From Lineus longissimus (taxonomy: Eukaryota; Nemertea; Pilidiophora; Heteronemertea; Lineidae): a DNA stretch of 64,000 bases. This document shows positions 51,091 through 61,599 of the stretch, in pieces; positions within the stretch are counted from its first letter, which is position 1, and every line of letters begins with the position of its first letter. Position numbers and translations under genes: made by a program. Below the pieces are notes generated by a model that was not told where the DNA came from, searched no databases, and saw only the letters and a list, made by a program, of their open reading frames with translations. Location: contig NC_088308.1 of NCBI RefSeq assembly GCF_910592395.1, positions 6,153,001-6,217,000 of the forward strand, in the 5' to 3' direction.

Positions 51091-52276
51091 TTCCTCACAG
51101 GTACTGTTGCTCGTAGAATGTGACTAAACTTACTGATGGAGGCGTGGCAATTAGCAGTAACTGGACTCACGGTTTGACTCCTAACTGTGTTGCCTCTATT
51201 GGAAATGTTTGCCCTTCGCCGGAAGCTTGACCTGGGTCACTCGGACTGTCAACATGTTAATGTGCAGACGTTCCCATGCAATGCATACATTTTGGGAGAG
51301 TTCATCTTTGACATGAGAACAGTCTTTTGATGAAATCTGGGTCACATCTATACAGGCAATCATAAGCAGTTAAATGACACTGTCGATACATAGTCGGCCT
51401 GCACATGTAGAACTCCAACAAATGGATATCACCAAACCTACCATTCAAATTGCAAAATTATTATTAATGCGACACCTTTCTGTCAGATATTATCAGATCA
51501 GATATTAGGGCAGGAGGATCATGCACGGGCCAACTTCCTTTTCAGACAGGGATGGATCGCCTGGGGTGCCTTCGGGAATGATACGCAGAACGTCTAGAAC
51601 TACTTTACAACAGGTTGAAGCCTGATCTCCCCTCACCGTAGATGCAGGCAACTAACAACTACAACGATTCGGATAGTTGGGTTTTGACCATTAGCCCAGC
51701 ATGACAACAATTACTGTACTATACGATAATGATGAACAATAAAAAACCTTGATACCCGCGGCTTGATTATTGCGACAGTGTTGGCTGTGACGATTTGATT
51801 TTTTACAGGAGAGCGCCCAAATGTGATCATGTTGACGTGATTTGGAGCCATTGGTAGGGGGTCATAAATTAATTTTGTTCATCAGACTGGCAATGATAGA
51901 CAGAAGCAACGGAGAGCTACGGACAACGAAGTACGGAGGAAGTCGATGATTTTTATCGATGATTTTTTTTAAGTTCCCCAATTCCTCGTACAATGTACAA
52001 GTAAGTACAATGTACAAGTAAGTAAGGATGATATACCAGTGTCGCTTCAATAATTTAGCACAGGACTAGATGACACCACAAACCTTTGTACTTTGTCATT
52101 CGTAGGCGAAACCTGCTTATCGCCAGCAGTTATTTTTCCCCCGAGTCCGAGGCCAAGCCGTAGTAATGTTTACCAGGACATGTACCAAGCGGTTTTGATT
52201 CTCAGAAGAATACCTTGTCGCACGCCTGTCCGCGGGTCGCTACCAATATCCTACTTACATACACCAGCAACTTGTC
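51091..52276. other. Intergenic region upstream of UGT
   Basis: Short direct repeat of TACAATGTACAAGTAAG at 51991-52022. No gene recognised. Confidence 0.45.
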
Positions 52277-53080
52277 ATGGAGTATCAAACGCAATACAGC
52301 CTGAATATACTTTCAAATAGTTTGGTTGCTGATGTTTACACAGTGACTGCGAAGTATATTCCACCAATAATAATTTCTCTTGGTTTCATCGGCAACATAC
52401 TGTCACTCGCCGTCATGCAGAGGCCGAACTACTCCAAATCTTCGCTGTGGGTTTACCTAAGATATTTGGCCGTTTGCAACACTGGTTTTGTCGTAACGCA
52501 AGGCGTGCAACGACTATTGGCCATTTTGTACCGTTGCGTGAAACATTCGGCTCTCTTTTCTGCAAGGAGTACTACAACTTTGCGTTCGTATCGGCGGTAT
52601 CAACATTTTTTGGCGTAATTTTCATGACTGTTGATAGGTTTATAGCTGTGGCTTGGCCGCTCCGAGCCGAGTCTTTGACTTGTGCACCCGGAAAAGAAAC
52701 TCGGTCACTCTTCTAATTTTTTGCTCACCGCATGCTGACAGATACTAACCTTCCCGATAGAGAACGCTGCAGTATGAATCCAAAGTGGATGGAAAAGCCT
52801 ACTTATATATTTTTCAACGTCGGACTGATCGCAACTCCGTTGACAGTCGCCATCCTCAATCTCGGAATATTGTTGTTATGATCAGGCACAGCAGACGACT
52901 ACGAAACAAAATGGCCGCCGGAAAAGAACAACAACAAGATGCCAAATGGATGTTCTTTTATGGTCGTGTCGTCGTCGTTTTGTTTGTGCATTTGGCCATA
53001 CACCGATCGATTGGATGGCCTTTAGCTTTTTCGTTGAAAGCGATGTTCTCTTGTCTTTTGGAAATAGGCCTAATATAAAA
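52277..53080 (+). pseudogene. Decayed rhodopsin-like GPCR
   Basis: An ATG-started frame encodes TM1 (IIISLGFIGNILSLAVM) and TM2 (LWVYLRYLAVCNTGF). The similarity then shifts frame near 52545 to continue CKEYYNFAFVSAVSTFF and TM3 with MTVDRFIAVAWPL. After LTCAPGKE the frame changes again. TM5-like YIFFNVGLIATPLTVAILNL lies in another frame, ended by a stop near 52878, and MIRHSRRLRNKMAAGKEQQQ in yet another. TM6-TM7 with NPxxY are not recognisable. No GT-AG intron of sensible size explains the shifts, so this is read as a pseudogene. Its order and motifs resemble the intact GPCR at 57705. Confidence 0.75.
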
Positions 53081-53803
53081 ATGTTCAGGGAATGTCTGTC
53101 ACCTTTCTCAGGCAACTAAGGTTCTGCTATCCGACTACTAGATTATTCAAGGACTATTCGCGATATATACTCTAGTTCCACCAATCTAAGACCGGTCACG
53201 GAATATTCAATTCAAGCTTTATTTGTTGATACGTGTATTATGTGCATCATTCAACATGACAATTTGGCTAGACGAAGTGACGAAGTTTTCCGATGGTCAT
53301 GCCGTCGTGTTCTAGCTTAGCCTTTATATCGATTTCGTACTAATTAATCAACTGATTTTGTTGACCGGTGAAACCATTAAGATTCGCCCGATATGTTTAA
53401 TGATCCTGACCACCACGACGGTGTGATCGACTTTCATTCGCGACAGTTATTGAGTCAAGGCTGAATAATATACTGTTAGTGCGGTGGTGAAAGTTGCATT
53501 GCTATGTCAATGCCTCGGACTGAACCCCGCGTTGGGATTTTGCCAGTGAAACTACTGTCTTTCCCTGGTATGATTCCAGAAACATCGCGGTTCGGGAATT
53601 TTCGAGGCACCTTCAAATGCAAGAACAGATCAACGCGACTTCTCGTACAGTGTATGATCTTCCCCCTCTCATTCGTTCGTCGTCTGGCCTGGTCGGCAAG
53701 TCACTGATCAATAACGCAATAGTGCCCAGTCAACCAGTTAGATTGATAATTTCCCGAGGTCTGATCACTCGGCTGATTCTGCGTCACTTTGTCTTCACCT
53801 GAG
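53081..53803. other. Intergenic region
   Basis: Only short overlapping frames; no gene or repeat recognised. Confidence 0.45.
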
Positions 53804-55873
53804 ATGTTCGCAACAAGTCACTCAGCAATGACAGTGACCTTCGTATCCCTTCAAATCGTCCTCATTGCGATTTCGCCGAGGTATTGCAGTGGCGAAATGG
53901 TATGGAACGATTACAGGATGCTGGTTGATGAAGCAGGAAAATCTCTTGTGCAGAATGGCCCCTATCTGAAACAAGTCTACGAATGGAGTGCGCTGTCTTG
54001 TGCGGTACTCTGCCTGTCAACCACAGGATGCAAGACTATTACAACCAGTGAGACAACCGCTGTGGGACTCGTTCGCTGCAAACTTAGTGCAGACACGTGT
54101 GCGACTAGTGGAGGCTGCAAATATTTGGCAGGATGGACCTCATTCACTTTGGTAAGGAGTTTAATATTTTTTAGTCCACAGGTCTAACGACAATACACCG
54201 CTTCCACATGCCCCCGGTGTACGGGGTGACACCAAGTTTCACGGGGACCGAAAACTCTTTTCTTTAGCCAAAAAAAAACACATTTTGGACTCATTTGAAG
54301 GCCAGGGGCCACAAACAATGTTGATTTTTGAGAACCTGTCATCCATTGTTGTGGATAAAACATGGTGCACGTGTCACGATCGCGCAAATTTCTGATTGTG
54401 TTGGAGACGGTTGCTAATTACCGCCGTATTGCGTCCTGCAGGTATCTCATGAAGACGTTGCCAATGCTGATCAGGCAGTAATAATTCATCTGTCTGTCAG
54501 ACAACGAAACAAAACAATGAATTCAAGCAGAAAATTTTTATAAACCATTTGCTTTGCTGAAAAATATCTTTGTCTTGTTCCTTTTATATCCACAAATTTC
54601 TGCCATAGTATTTATTTTTAGGAAAATGCATTACTTTGTTTCTAATGGACAATTTTTAATCAACCTACGAAATTATTTGTATCTGAAAGTGATCCAAGTG
54701 AATTTTAATCTGCATGTAACATTTTTTTCTCACGGACTCTTTATCACGTTACGAGGACACCGTATGCTACTGCGCGACTGCAGTAAAATGATGCTACCAG
54801 CCAGTTGTGAATGCCCCCCCCCCCCCTTCAGCTCAAATACTGGCCCAATGTAGATCTATTTTAGGACCAAAACTTTGGGGCATGAGATGGTCGTAAAGTG
54901 AAACTCTAGAATATTACCAATATCAATGGAGCTCTATGATCAAAAACAAACTATTCAGGCCGGCAGTTAGACTCAACTCCCGGGGCAATTCAGTTATCAT
55001 CCCATCTCCTGTCATTATCAACTTGGCACTTCCTTCGTCAGTGGGATGATTGAGGCCGGTGTACTGCGACCGAAGTGTCCAACGGAACAACGTCCAGGAC
55101 AATGATTCCAGTATAAACGTTCATGTCCTGGACGTTTTGGGTTTTTGAGTGCAACCTCGTGGCTTTCGCGGCTATTCGATGTATTCCCTGCTTTGACTCG
55201 ATGGAGAGACCTCAAAACGTCTATACCATTTAGACGTTCCGTAGCGATGTACTTGTAAAGACAAAAAATACACCGGTATATTCTTTTGGTCATGCATTTC
55301 GTCGCTGTGTTATCAAAATGTGACCAAATCTGCAATTTTCTAGTCCGAAAGACACCACCTGGGTCACCCACCAGCATAAAAAGGGAGATAATGTATAAAC
55401 ATGCCTACTTGAAGCCATTATTATAGCAGCGCCGTCATCTATGCATTAGAATATATTAATATCTCGTCAATGATTCAAAGACTTCATGCTGATTCGGTTC
55501 ACTCTCAGAAAACGGCCACGACGTCATGTTGTCGGTTGGCAGAAAAAAAACGTACGGTAATGATTGCTTTATACTCGGCGATTTTTACACATCCACTAAA
55601 AGTGTGCGCAAGAAACGACAATTACTGTGAATATAAATGCTTTTCCAGGAAAATTCGAGTCAGACAACCGACCCCACGACGTCAACTTCCACCACCACCA
55701 CAACCACTACAACCACCACAACCACCACAACCACCGCGGCAAGCGATCCAAAGTCATGCAAGGCTGCTGGTGAATACATAAATGTCCCGGGCCAGACGAA
55801 CTGGTGTATAATAAACGAATATACGTGTCCTGACTGCGGAGGAGCTGACATCCCAATGTGTGGGTGCATGTAG
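53804..55873 (+). CDS. Small secreted PAN-like protein with Thr-rich linker
   Basis: Two exons, 53804-54151 and 55649-55873, join in phase 0 (TTG|GTAAGG ... TTTTCCAG|GAA) to give about 190 residues. A signal peptide (VTFVSLQIVLIAISPRYCSG) is followed by a PAN/apple-like domain with Cys at ALSCAVLCLSTTGCKTI, VRCKLSADTCATSGGCKYLA and a closing GWTSF. Exon 2 begins with a run of about 20 Thr, mucin-like and probably O-glycosylated, coded by ACC/ACA triplets, and ends with a short Cys-rich tail (CGGADIPMCGCM). The start is the ATG at 53804; a second ATG at 53828 would give a shorter leader. Function unknown; a secreted adhesion or mucus component is inference. Confidence 0.65.
55089..55136. other. 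13-bp perfect hairpin
   Basis: AACGTCCAGGACA and TGTCCTGGACGTT separated by 22 bases, inside the intron of the PAN-like gene. Possibly the core of a small foldback element. Confidence 0.5.
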
Positions 55874-57704
55874 CCATCAAGTCATCGACGTGACCGAAAA
55901 CGACGATGGCTGATGCCCAAATAAGCGATTTCAAGTCCTCTTCATTGATGCTCGAACTAGACATTTAAATTGACGCTCTATACAGTTGCAACAGGTTCCA
56001 TGCATGTCAACCTCGATTTGTGGAGCACCATCGTTGAACTCCGAATTTTATCAGGCAAGCTAACACTCTCAAAAAGGGGTTCTCAAAACCCTTTAAGAGT
56101 TCTTCAGCCTACACAAATACAGTATATTATTGCAGCGCGTAGAGGTTTTTCATGGAGGTTTCAGCAACACGGTATACGGACCGGATACGCCGGCGAACAC
56201 TGGCTCCGCAAAAGGGTCGTCAATCATGATAATGAAACCGTTGTTCGACGGCGAACGTGGCCGTATAGATTCCGTACCCCATGTATGCATAGGCCTATAT
56301 AATATTATGGAGACTTACCATATCATGTAGTACATGTAGTTTGAAATGTACGAGGATAAAATTTAAGAGGCCAGAGGATTCCATGTCATGCGCTTTTTCT
56401 CGCTGAGGTAGTGGCGGTTATGGACTATGGAATATTTAAATAAGTTAATTCAAGATTCTGATAGAACCATATCCACGTCAACCCATCAGATACGACAGGG
56501 CCGGACATTTTTTCCTGGGGGTATTTTCGACTACTTTTACTGCCGGTTATCTACGAAACGGAACGCCAGAAGTATATGTGATCTGTTTCACTGTGCTGTG
56601 TCACCCTATAGAAAGGGTATGGCCCGTCTCTCGATCTTTAGTTTATTCGGGAACCACTGAGAGATGGGGACATTAAAAACGTTACACCGGTCTATAATCT
56701 GAGTTCGGTTCTGTGGCCCGAGGGCGAAATTCCACACCACAACCTTTTAAGTACATTCTTAATGGTGGTATCGAAACCGGGGAGTAACAATAACACGTGT
56801 GCGACAATTGATAGAATACGAGACAATAATAAAACGTCGATGATTGAGACAAAATGGGACAAAAAATAGTTCATCTACACGTTAGCCTTCTGTCGGCACT
56901 AACATATAATAACAATCCTTCGGGACTTCGTGGATTCTATCGAGTCCGATCATGCATTCATGGTCACATCCATTTGGTAGCCGAACATTTCATTAGTGAA
57001 AGACAAGTGTCGATTTCAGAGGCGATGGGTTATTGCAGATTATACTGATTCGTATGTGAATGGGATGCGGGTAATCCACTGGTACAGCTTCAGATACGCT
57101 CCCGACACTCTATTACGACAAGATATCGAGACGCGCTGTATGGTCAAGGTCCCTTTTCCCATTCACTTCTGACCCATCCACCGCAGCTGCATTGAGTGTC
57201 GGTAGCGGGCTGATCACCCGCATTAAGCTACGCTCTCCAGAAAGCCCCGCATGATGATAAGCTTTAATGTCCTCAAATTCAACGTCATTCTCACTCGCTA
57301 GCGAGCCGTGCCGGTGCTCTGCATATCTGGCAAATAGTCACATCAGAAGAGAATGTGGCACCAGTGTTTTTTTTTTCGTTTGAGTGTCTTTCAATCTGTC
57401 ATTCAAAGACTAAAACGACTCGTCTTTACTTGATGATCTTGGCTCACGAAGTACCAGTTTTTCTTAGATTTTCTGTACACGTGTCATGTCATTCAAGATT
57501 ATTTCCCTAACTTATCATATTCCTTTAAGTTGTTTCGCCAAACGCTATGTATTTCAGGAACTAATGGGTGAAACAACGCGTTCCCTCACGGTGGACATCT
57601 CTGTCACGCTGGGTCCCGCTTAAACATTTGTGAGGATGCGCGGATCTGACGACTAGAGGAGCCGCGTCCTAAAACAAACCACGGCCGGACAGTGACTGTC
57701 AGCA
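55874..57704. other. Intergenic region with a foldback element
   Basis: No exon recognised. An imperfect foldback of about 160 bp lies at 57064-57225: ATGCGGGTAATC and GATCACCCGCAT at the ends, and CGCTCCCGACACTC with GAGTGTCGGTAGCG inside. Confidence 0.45.
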
Positions 57705-59480
57705 ATGACTGCTGATTCGTTCACACACACCACGACAGATGATGGTCCAGTGCCATATGCCTGGATGTTTCTTGCCATCGAAATATTTCAAAAATGGACA
57801 CCATTTTTTGCCATCGTCACCGGCATCATCGGGAATATCATGTCGCTACTTGTCACCACCAAAAAGTACAATCGCCAGATAAGCACCTGCGTTTACATGG
57901 CAGGGCTCGCTGTGGTTGATTCATGTGTTCTTGTTGTGAACTCCTTACACTTAGTTCTTATTGGACATGGGGTTGCTAAGGATATGGGAGCAAATCTCTT
58001 CTTTTTAAGGTAGGCTTTGAATTCCTATCTCCGCATATAGTGTGACATATTTCATGTTGTTCATGTAGAGTGTATCTAAAGGACTTCTATGTGATATAAC
58101 CTGTACCGTCTTTTGACCGACATTTGAGGGGCGGCAAAGTAACCAACCAGGTGGTAAACACGGTATCTTGAAGTATGATACAATTAACCAGTACCATTCA
58201 TAAGTGCAATCAAACTCCGACGGGTTACCGGTGTCGCATCGCACTCGACTGGCGACTGATGACTGATGCCGCCATTCCGATATACCGGCGGTGTACGTCA
58301 ATCCTATGTCTCCTTCTTTCATGGATGGATTTGCACGTACAACGCCGGTAGATCGGCATGGGGTGCTAACAGTCAAACCCGGAGACCAGTCAAATAGGGA
58401 TGTAGGTATGTCGGCGACGGATCTGCGACGACGTATACAACACGCCGCTACTTTTGGTTTCTGAATTAATTAAGTGTGCGATCCCCAGCTGAAGGTTCTT
58501 TTGAATATTGAGTTGAGAGCTGAGAGTCAACATTGGACATTATTTGCTCTATGAACGATATTGGGCAATTGCGAAGAGTATGAGGAAACCAGAGACCACA
58601 ACCGACGCTGTCGAATATGGAGTCGCCGTCTCTATCACATGAATCTGCCGGGACCGACCAGGAATCGAATCCGGGACCTCAGACTGAGCTAACAAGCGCT
58701 GATTTTTCCACTGTGCCACTCCAACAGCCGTGAAGGTTCCTCCCAGGTCGGGCTCAACCTTCGTGCAAGATGTTCTCCTTTACCTTCTCTGCCTTCAGCT
58801 TCGTCTGGTACGGGACGGATGTCTTTGCCTTAATCTCGGGGCTTTTCCTCGCCGAGATGAGTATAGACCGAGCCATCGCCGTCACCTACCCCATGAAGGC
58901 GGCAACACTCTGCACAGCATCAAGGGCGAGAAAGGTCGTCGTCACAACATTCCTTGTCTCAACAACCGCTCATATTCAAGCGTTCTTCATTTACAAACTC
59001 CCGGATCCTACAGATGCAACTGTCTTAGTCGATTTTCCGCAGGCCAGGTGGTACGAGACATTCTTTGATTTATATCTTCTAATATTTGGTACAGTTGGCC
59101 CTTTTGCCATTCTTATTATCAGTAACACGGTCATCATCATCGGTGTGCGCAAAGCCAGCACCGAGAGGAAGGAAATCAAGTCGAAGACAACTCGCCAAAA
59201 CAAGGAGGCCAATTTGACAACAATGCTTTTGATGACATCATTTGCATATCTCGTCTGCTCTAGTCCAAAACGTATCTACGACACCGCGATCCGACCTACG
59301 TACGATTTGACCGACCCCTATTGGTCAGCCAGGTACTGGTTTCAATGGTGGGTGTGCACTGATATCTGGAGGCTTAACTTCGCCATCAATTTCTATATCT
59401 ATTTTCTTGGCGGTGGACGAAAGTTCCGCAACGACGCGAAAGAAGTAGTTATGCGTTTTCGTTCTGGGTGTTGTGCTTAA
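57705..59480 (+). CDS. Rhodopsin-like (class A) G-protein-coupled receptor, orphan
   Basis: Exon 57705-58009 joins exon 58736-59480 (AG|G codon; 1050 nt, 349 residues). TM1 is FFAIVTGIIGNIMSLLV with the conserved GN, TM2 follows with VYMAGLAVVDSC, and the Cys before TM3 is in PSCKMFSF. TM3 ends with SIDRAIAVTYP (a DRY variant). TM5 (LLIFGTVGPFAILII), a basic third loop, TM6 (TMLLMTSFAYLVCSSP) and TM7 (LNFAINFYIYFLGG) follow. It resembles small peptide or FMRFamide-type receptors of invertebrates, but I cannot name a ligand. The loop after TM4 has no Cys, so the usual disulfide to TM3 is absent, and TM7 has NFYIY where NPxxY is expected. The exon 2 acceptor is chosen by phase and is weak. Confidence 0.82.
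58560..58724 (-). mobile_element. tRNA-derived SINE in the GPCR intron
   Basis: On the minus strand it starts GAGTGGCACAGTGG (box A-like) and 30-40 bases later has GGTCCCGGATTCGATTCC (box B-like), spaced as in a tRNA promoter, followed by a non-tRNA body with GGTTGTGGTCTCTGGTTTCC. Its head ends about 12 bases before the proposed exon 2 of the GPCR. Confidence 0.7.
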
Positions 59481-61599
59481 GTTTCCTTGATTATTACAGA
59501 TGATTGTAGCACATACGTGCCTCGACTGTCAATAAATTACAAATTCTCATTTTCGAGTGACAGACTTATATAATATATATTAGATGCTTTAATCCAGCTA
59601 AGGTATCTTGCCTCATAGCCATTATATTTTTTAAGTCCGTCGCTGAACAATTTCGTGTAGAGTGGGTTATTTTTTCCAGACACATCGAATACTCTTTTTT
59701 ACACCGATGTACACGCTGCGGTTTTGTTCGAGTTCATTGCTGTCTCGATCATAAAACGCCTCGTGTGCACTCGTCTGATGAGACACCACATGCTGGTGCT
59801 GTGAATTATTAAACTTCCCGACATTAAATTAAAACTGTGAAGACAACATAGAACGACGATCAATCATCAATAAATGCACTGTGAAGCTGGCAATGCGTTT
59901 TATGATAACTGAGACAGATCACAATATTGAGACAAAGTTACAACCATGTGACAAGTGTTATTCCCCCGCCTTCAGACCACAACTAGATGACAAGACAGAG
60001 CTTTTTCCCCTGTCTTCAAACCACCAAAAAAAATCGGTATATGGTTTATAGAGACCATGACCATTAATACTTGAGAAATTAAAAGAGTATGATAGAATCT
60101 ATTGTACCCCGGATATTCTATCCGAGGACATTTCAAACTTTTACACATCGTGGTGATAGAACTAGTGTTATTGCCCCTGTCTTTAGAGTGCGGCGAAACA
60201 ACCAAGGCTTGATTGTTCCAAAGAAGCTTGGCACACCGGATTCCCATCACATTCCTGACAAAGTCCCACTCGAGTCCTTGACATGACGTGACTTTTTTTT
60301 CGTCAGACACGTCATGTGGGTCACCCTGGCACATCTTCGCCAAGCTAGAGTTGACTAACTTATTCTGAACAACCGAGCCATCCGATGAATTACTCCGTCT
60401 TTAGACCATTCTTAACTGCTCCGAACAAGACATTTTCAATTTCTACATCATTCCACAACCCAGTCACAGTTTCTATTATCTGAATCTAACTATCACACCC
60501 TGGTCACAAAAAGATACTAGTGCTATTTGCCAGTGTCCTTTTGACCAGGACAATCCCAACTCCGTCATATCACATTATATTGATAGAATAGCCAGCTTGA
60601 AGTCCAGTTCTCAGTTTCTACACTGTAATACTTGTATCCATTAGACACATGCAGACTTACTGGCGATGTGTGTCAATCCTGAAGTCTCCTCCTTGGATTT
60701 CTGCACAACGCTGGTAGGTCGGCTTGGTTAGACAATATCACAACATGCTGGTCTCTGAAGGCAATAAGAACAACACAAGGTCACACAACTGTTGCCGTGT
60801 TTTGATGGAAGGATTACAACCGGACTGGTCATTGCGCACACTCATCTCCATGTCTAGACACCACCAGTAAGACCAAGAGACAATACAGGTTATCATTCCC
60901 ATGAACCAATCTCTTGAATATGGCACCCTTGCCACATGATAGATTTTGTCCATGGTCATCCAGTGGCATCTGGTAGTATATCCGAACCAAAGTGTTTTGG
61001 GCAAAATTGCTCGAAGACTTTGACATCAAGTTCAACAGCAAGGTTGTTAATGTCATTTAAGATGGCTGATGTTACAACCAGTTAGTTTTCAAATGTGATT
61101 TAGTGAAAGACAAAGTCACAACAAGGTTAAAGCAAGAGTGTCATGGCTGAAGACAATATCCCAACCAGACTGCAGACATTCATGGCCAGATACACAATTG
61201 AAGGTGGAGAAAAAATTAACAGCAGGCAGTTTTGTTTTTAATTACATAATATATATTTTTTATTAGATTGACAAGGAGAAAACAAGTAGGATCAAGGATG
61301 CATGGCCTGAAAGGTAATGAAACCTCCCTTTTGCATGAAATGGTAGGAACATGTAGATGTAAGTTATCATATTGCGCGTTGTACTGTACAACAGTCTCAA
61401 ATTGCTTCAAATTTCCTAGTCTAATCCAGAAAACTTTCTCCGGAAACCAACAAGCGCACACTGGCTACCCATGGCCATTTCAAACCGGAAAGTTCTCCCG
61501 GTCTTCAAAGTATCCTTTGAAATCCCATACCATCAACTTCGGAAAACGTATCACTGTTCATTCATAGATAAACCCCAAGGGTTTTGACTAGGGTTTTGA
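59481..61599. other. Convergent intergenic region
   Basis: 3' flanks of the GPCR and RRS1. Words like GACAAAGTCACAAC recur loosely (59930, 61110, 61960 regions), suggesting an old degenerate repeat. No gene recognised. Confidence 0.45.

Noticed and set aside
52494-52566. A short intron to rescue the first GPCR frame break
   Set aside because: It would delete part of the loop and need an atypically short intron, and it would not explain the later stops and shifts.
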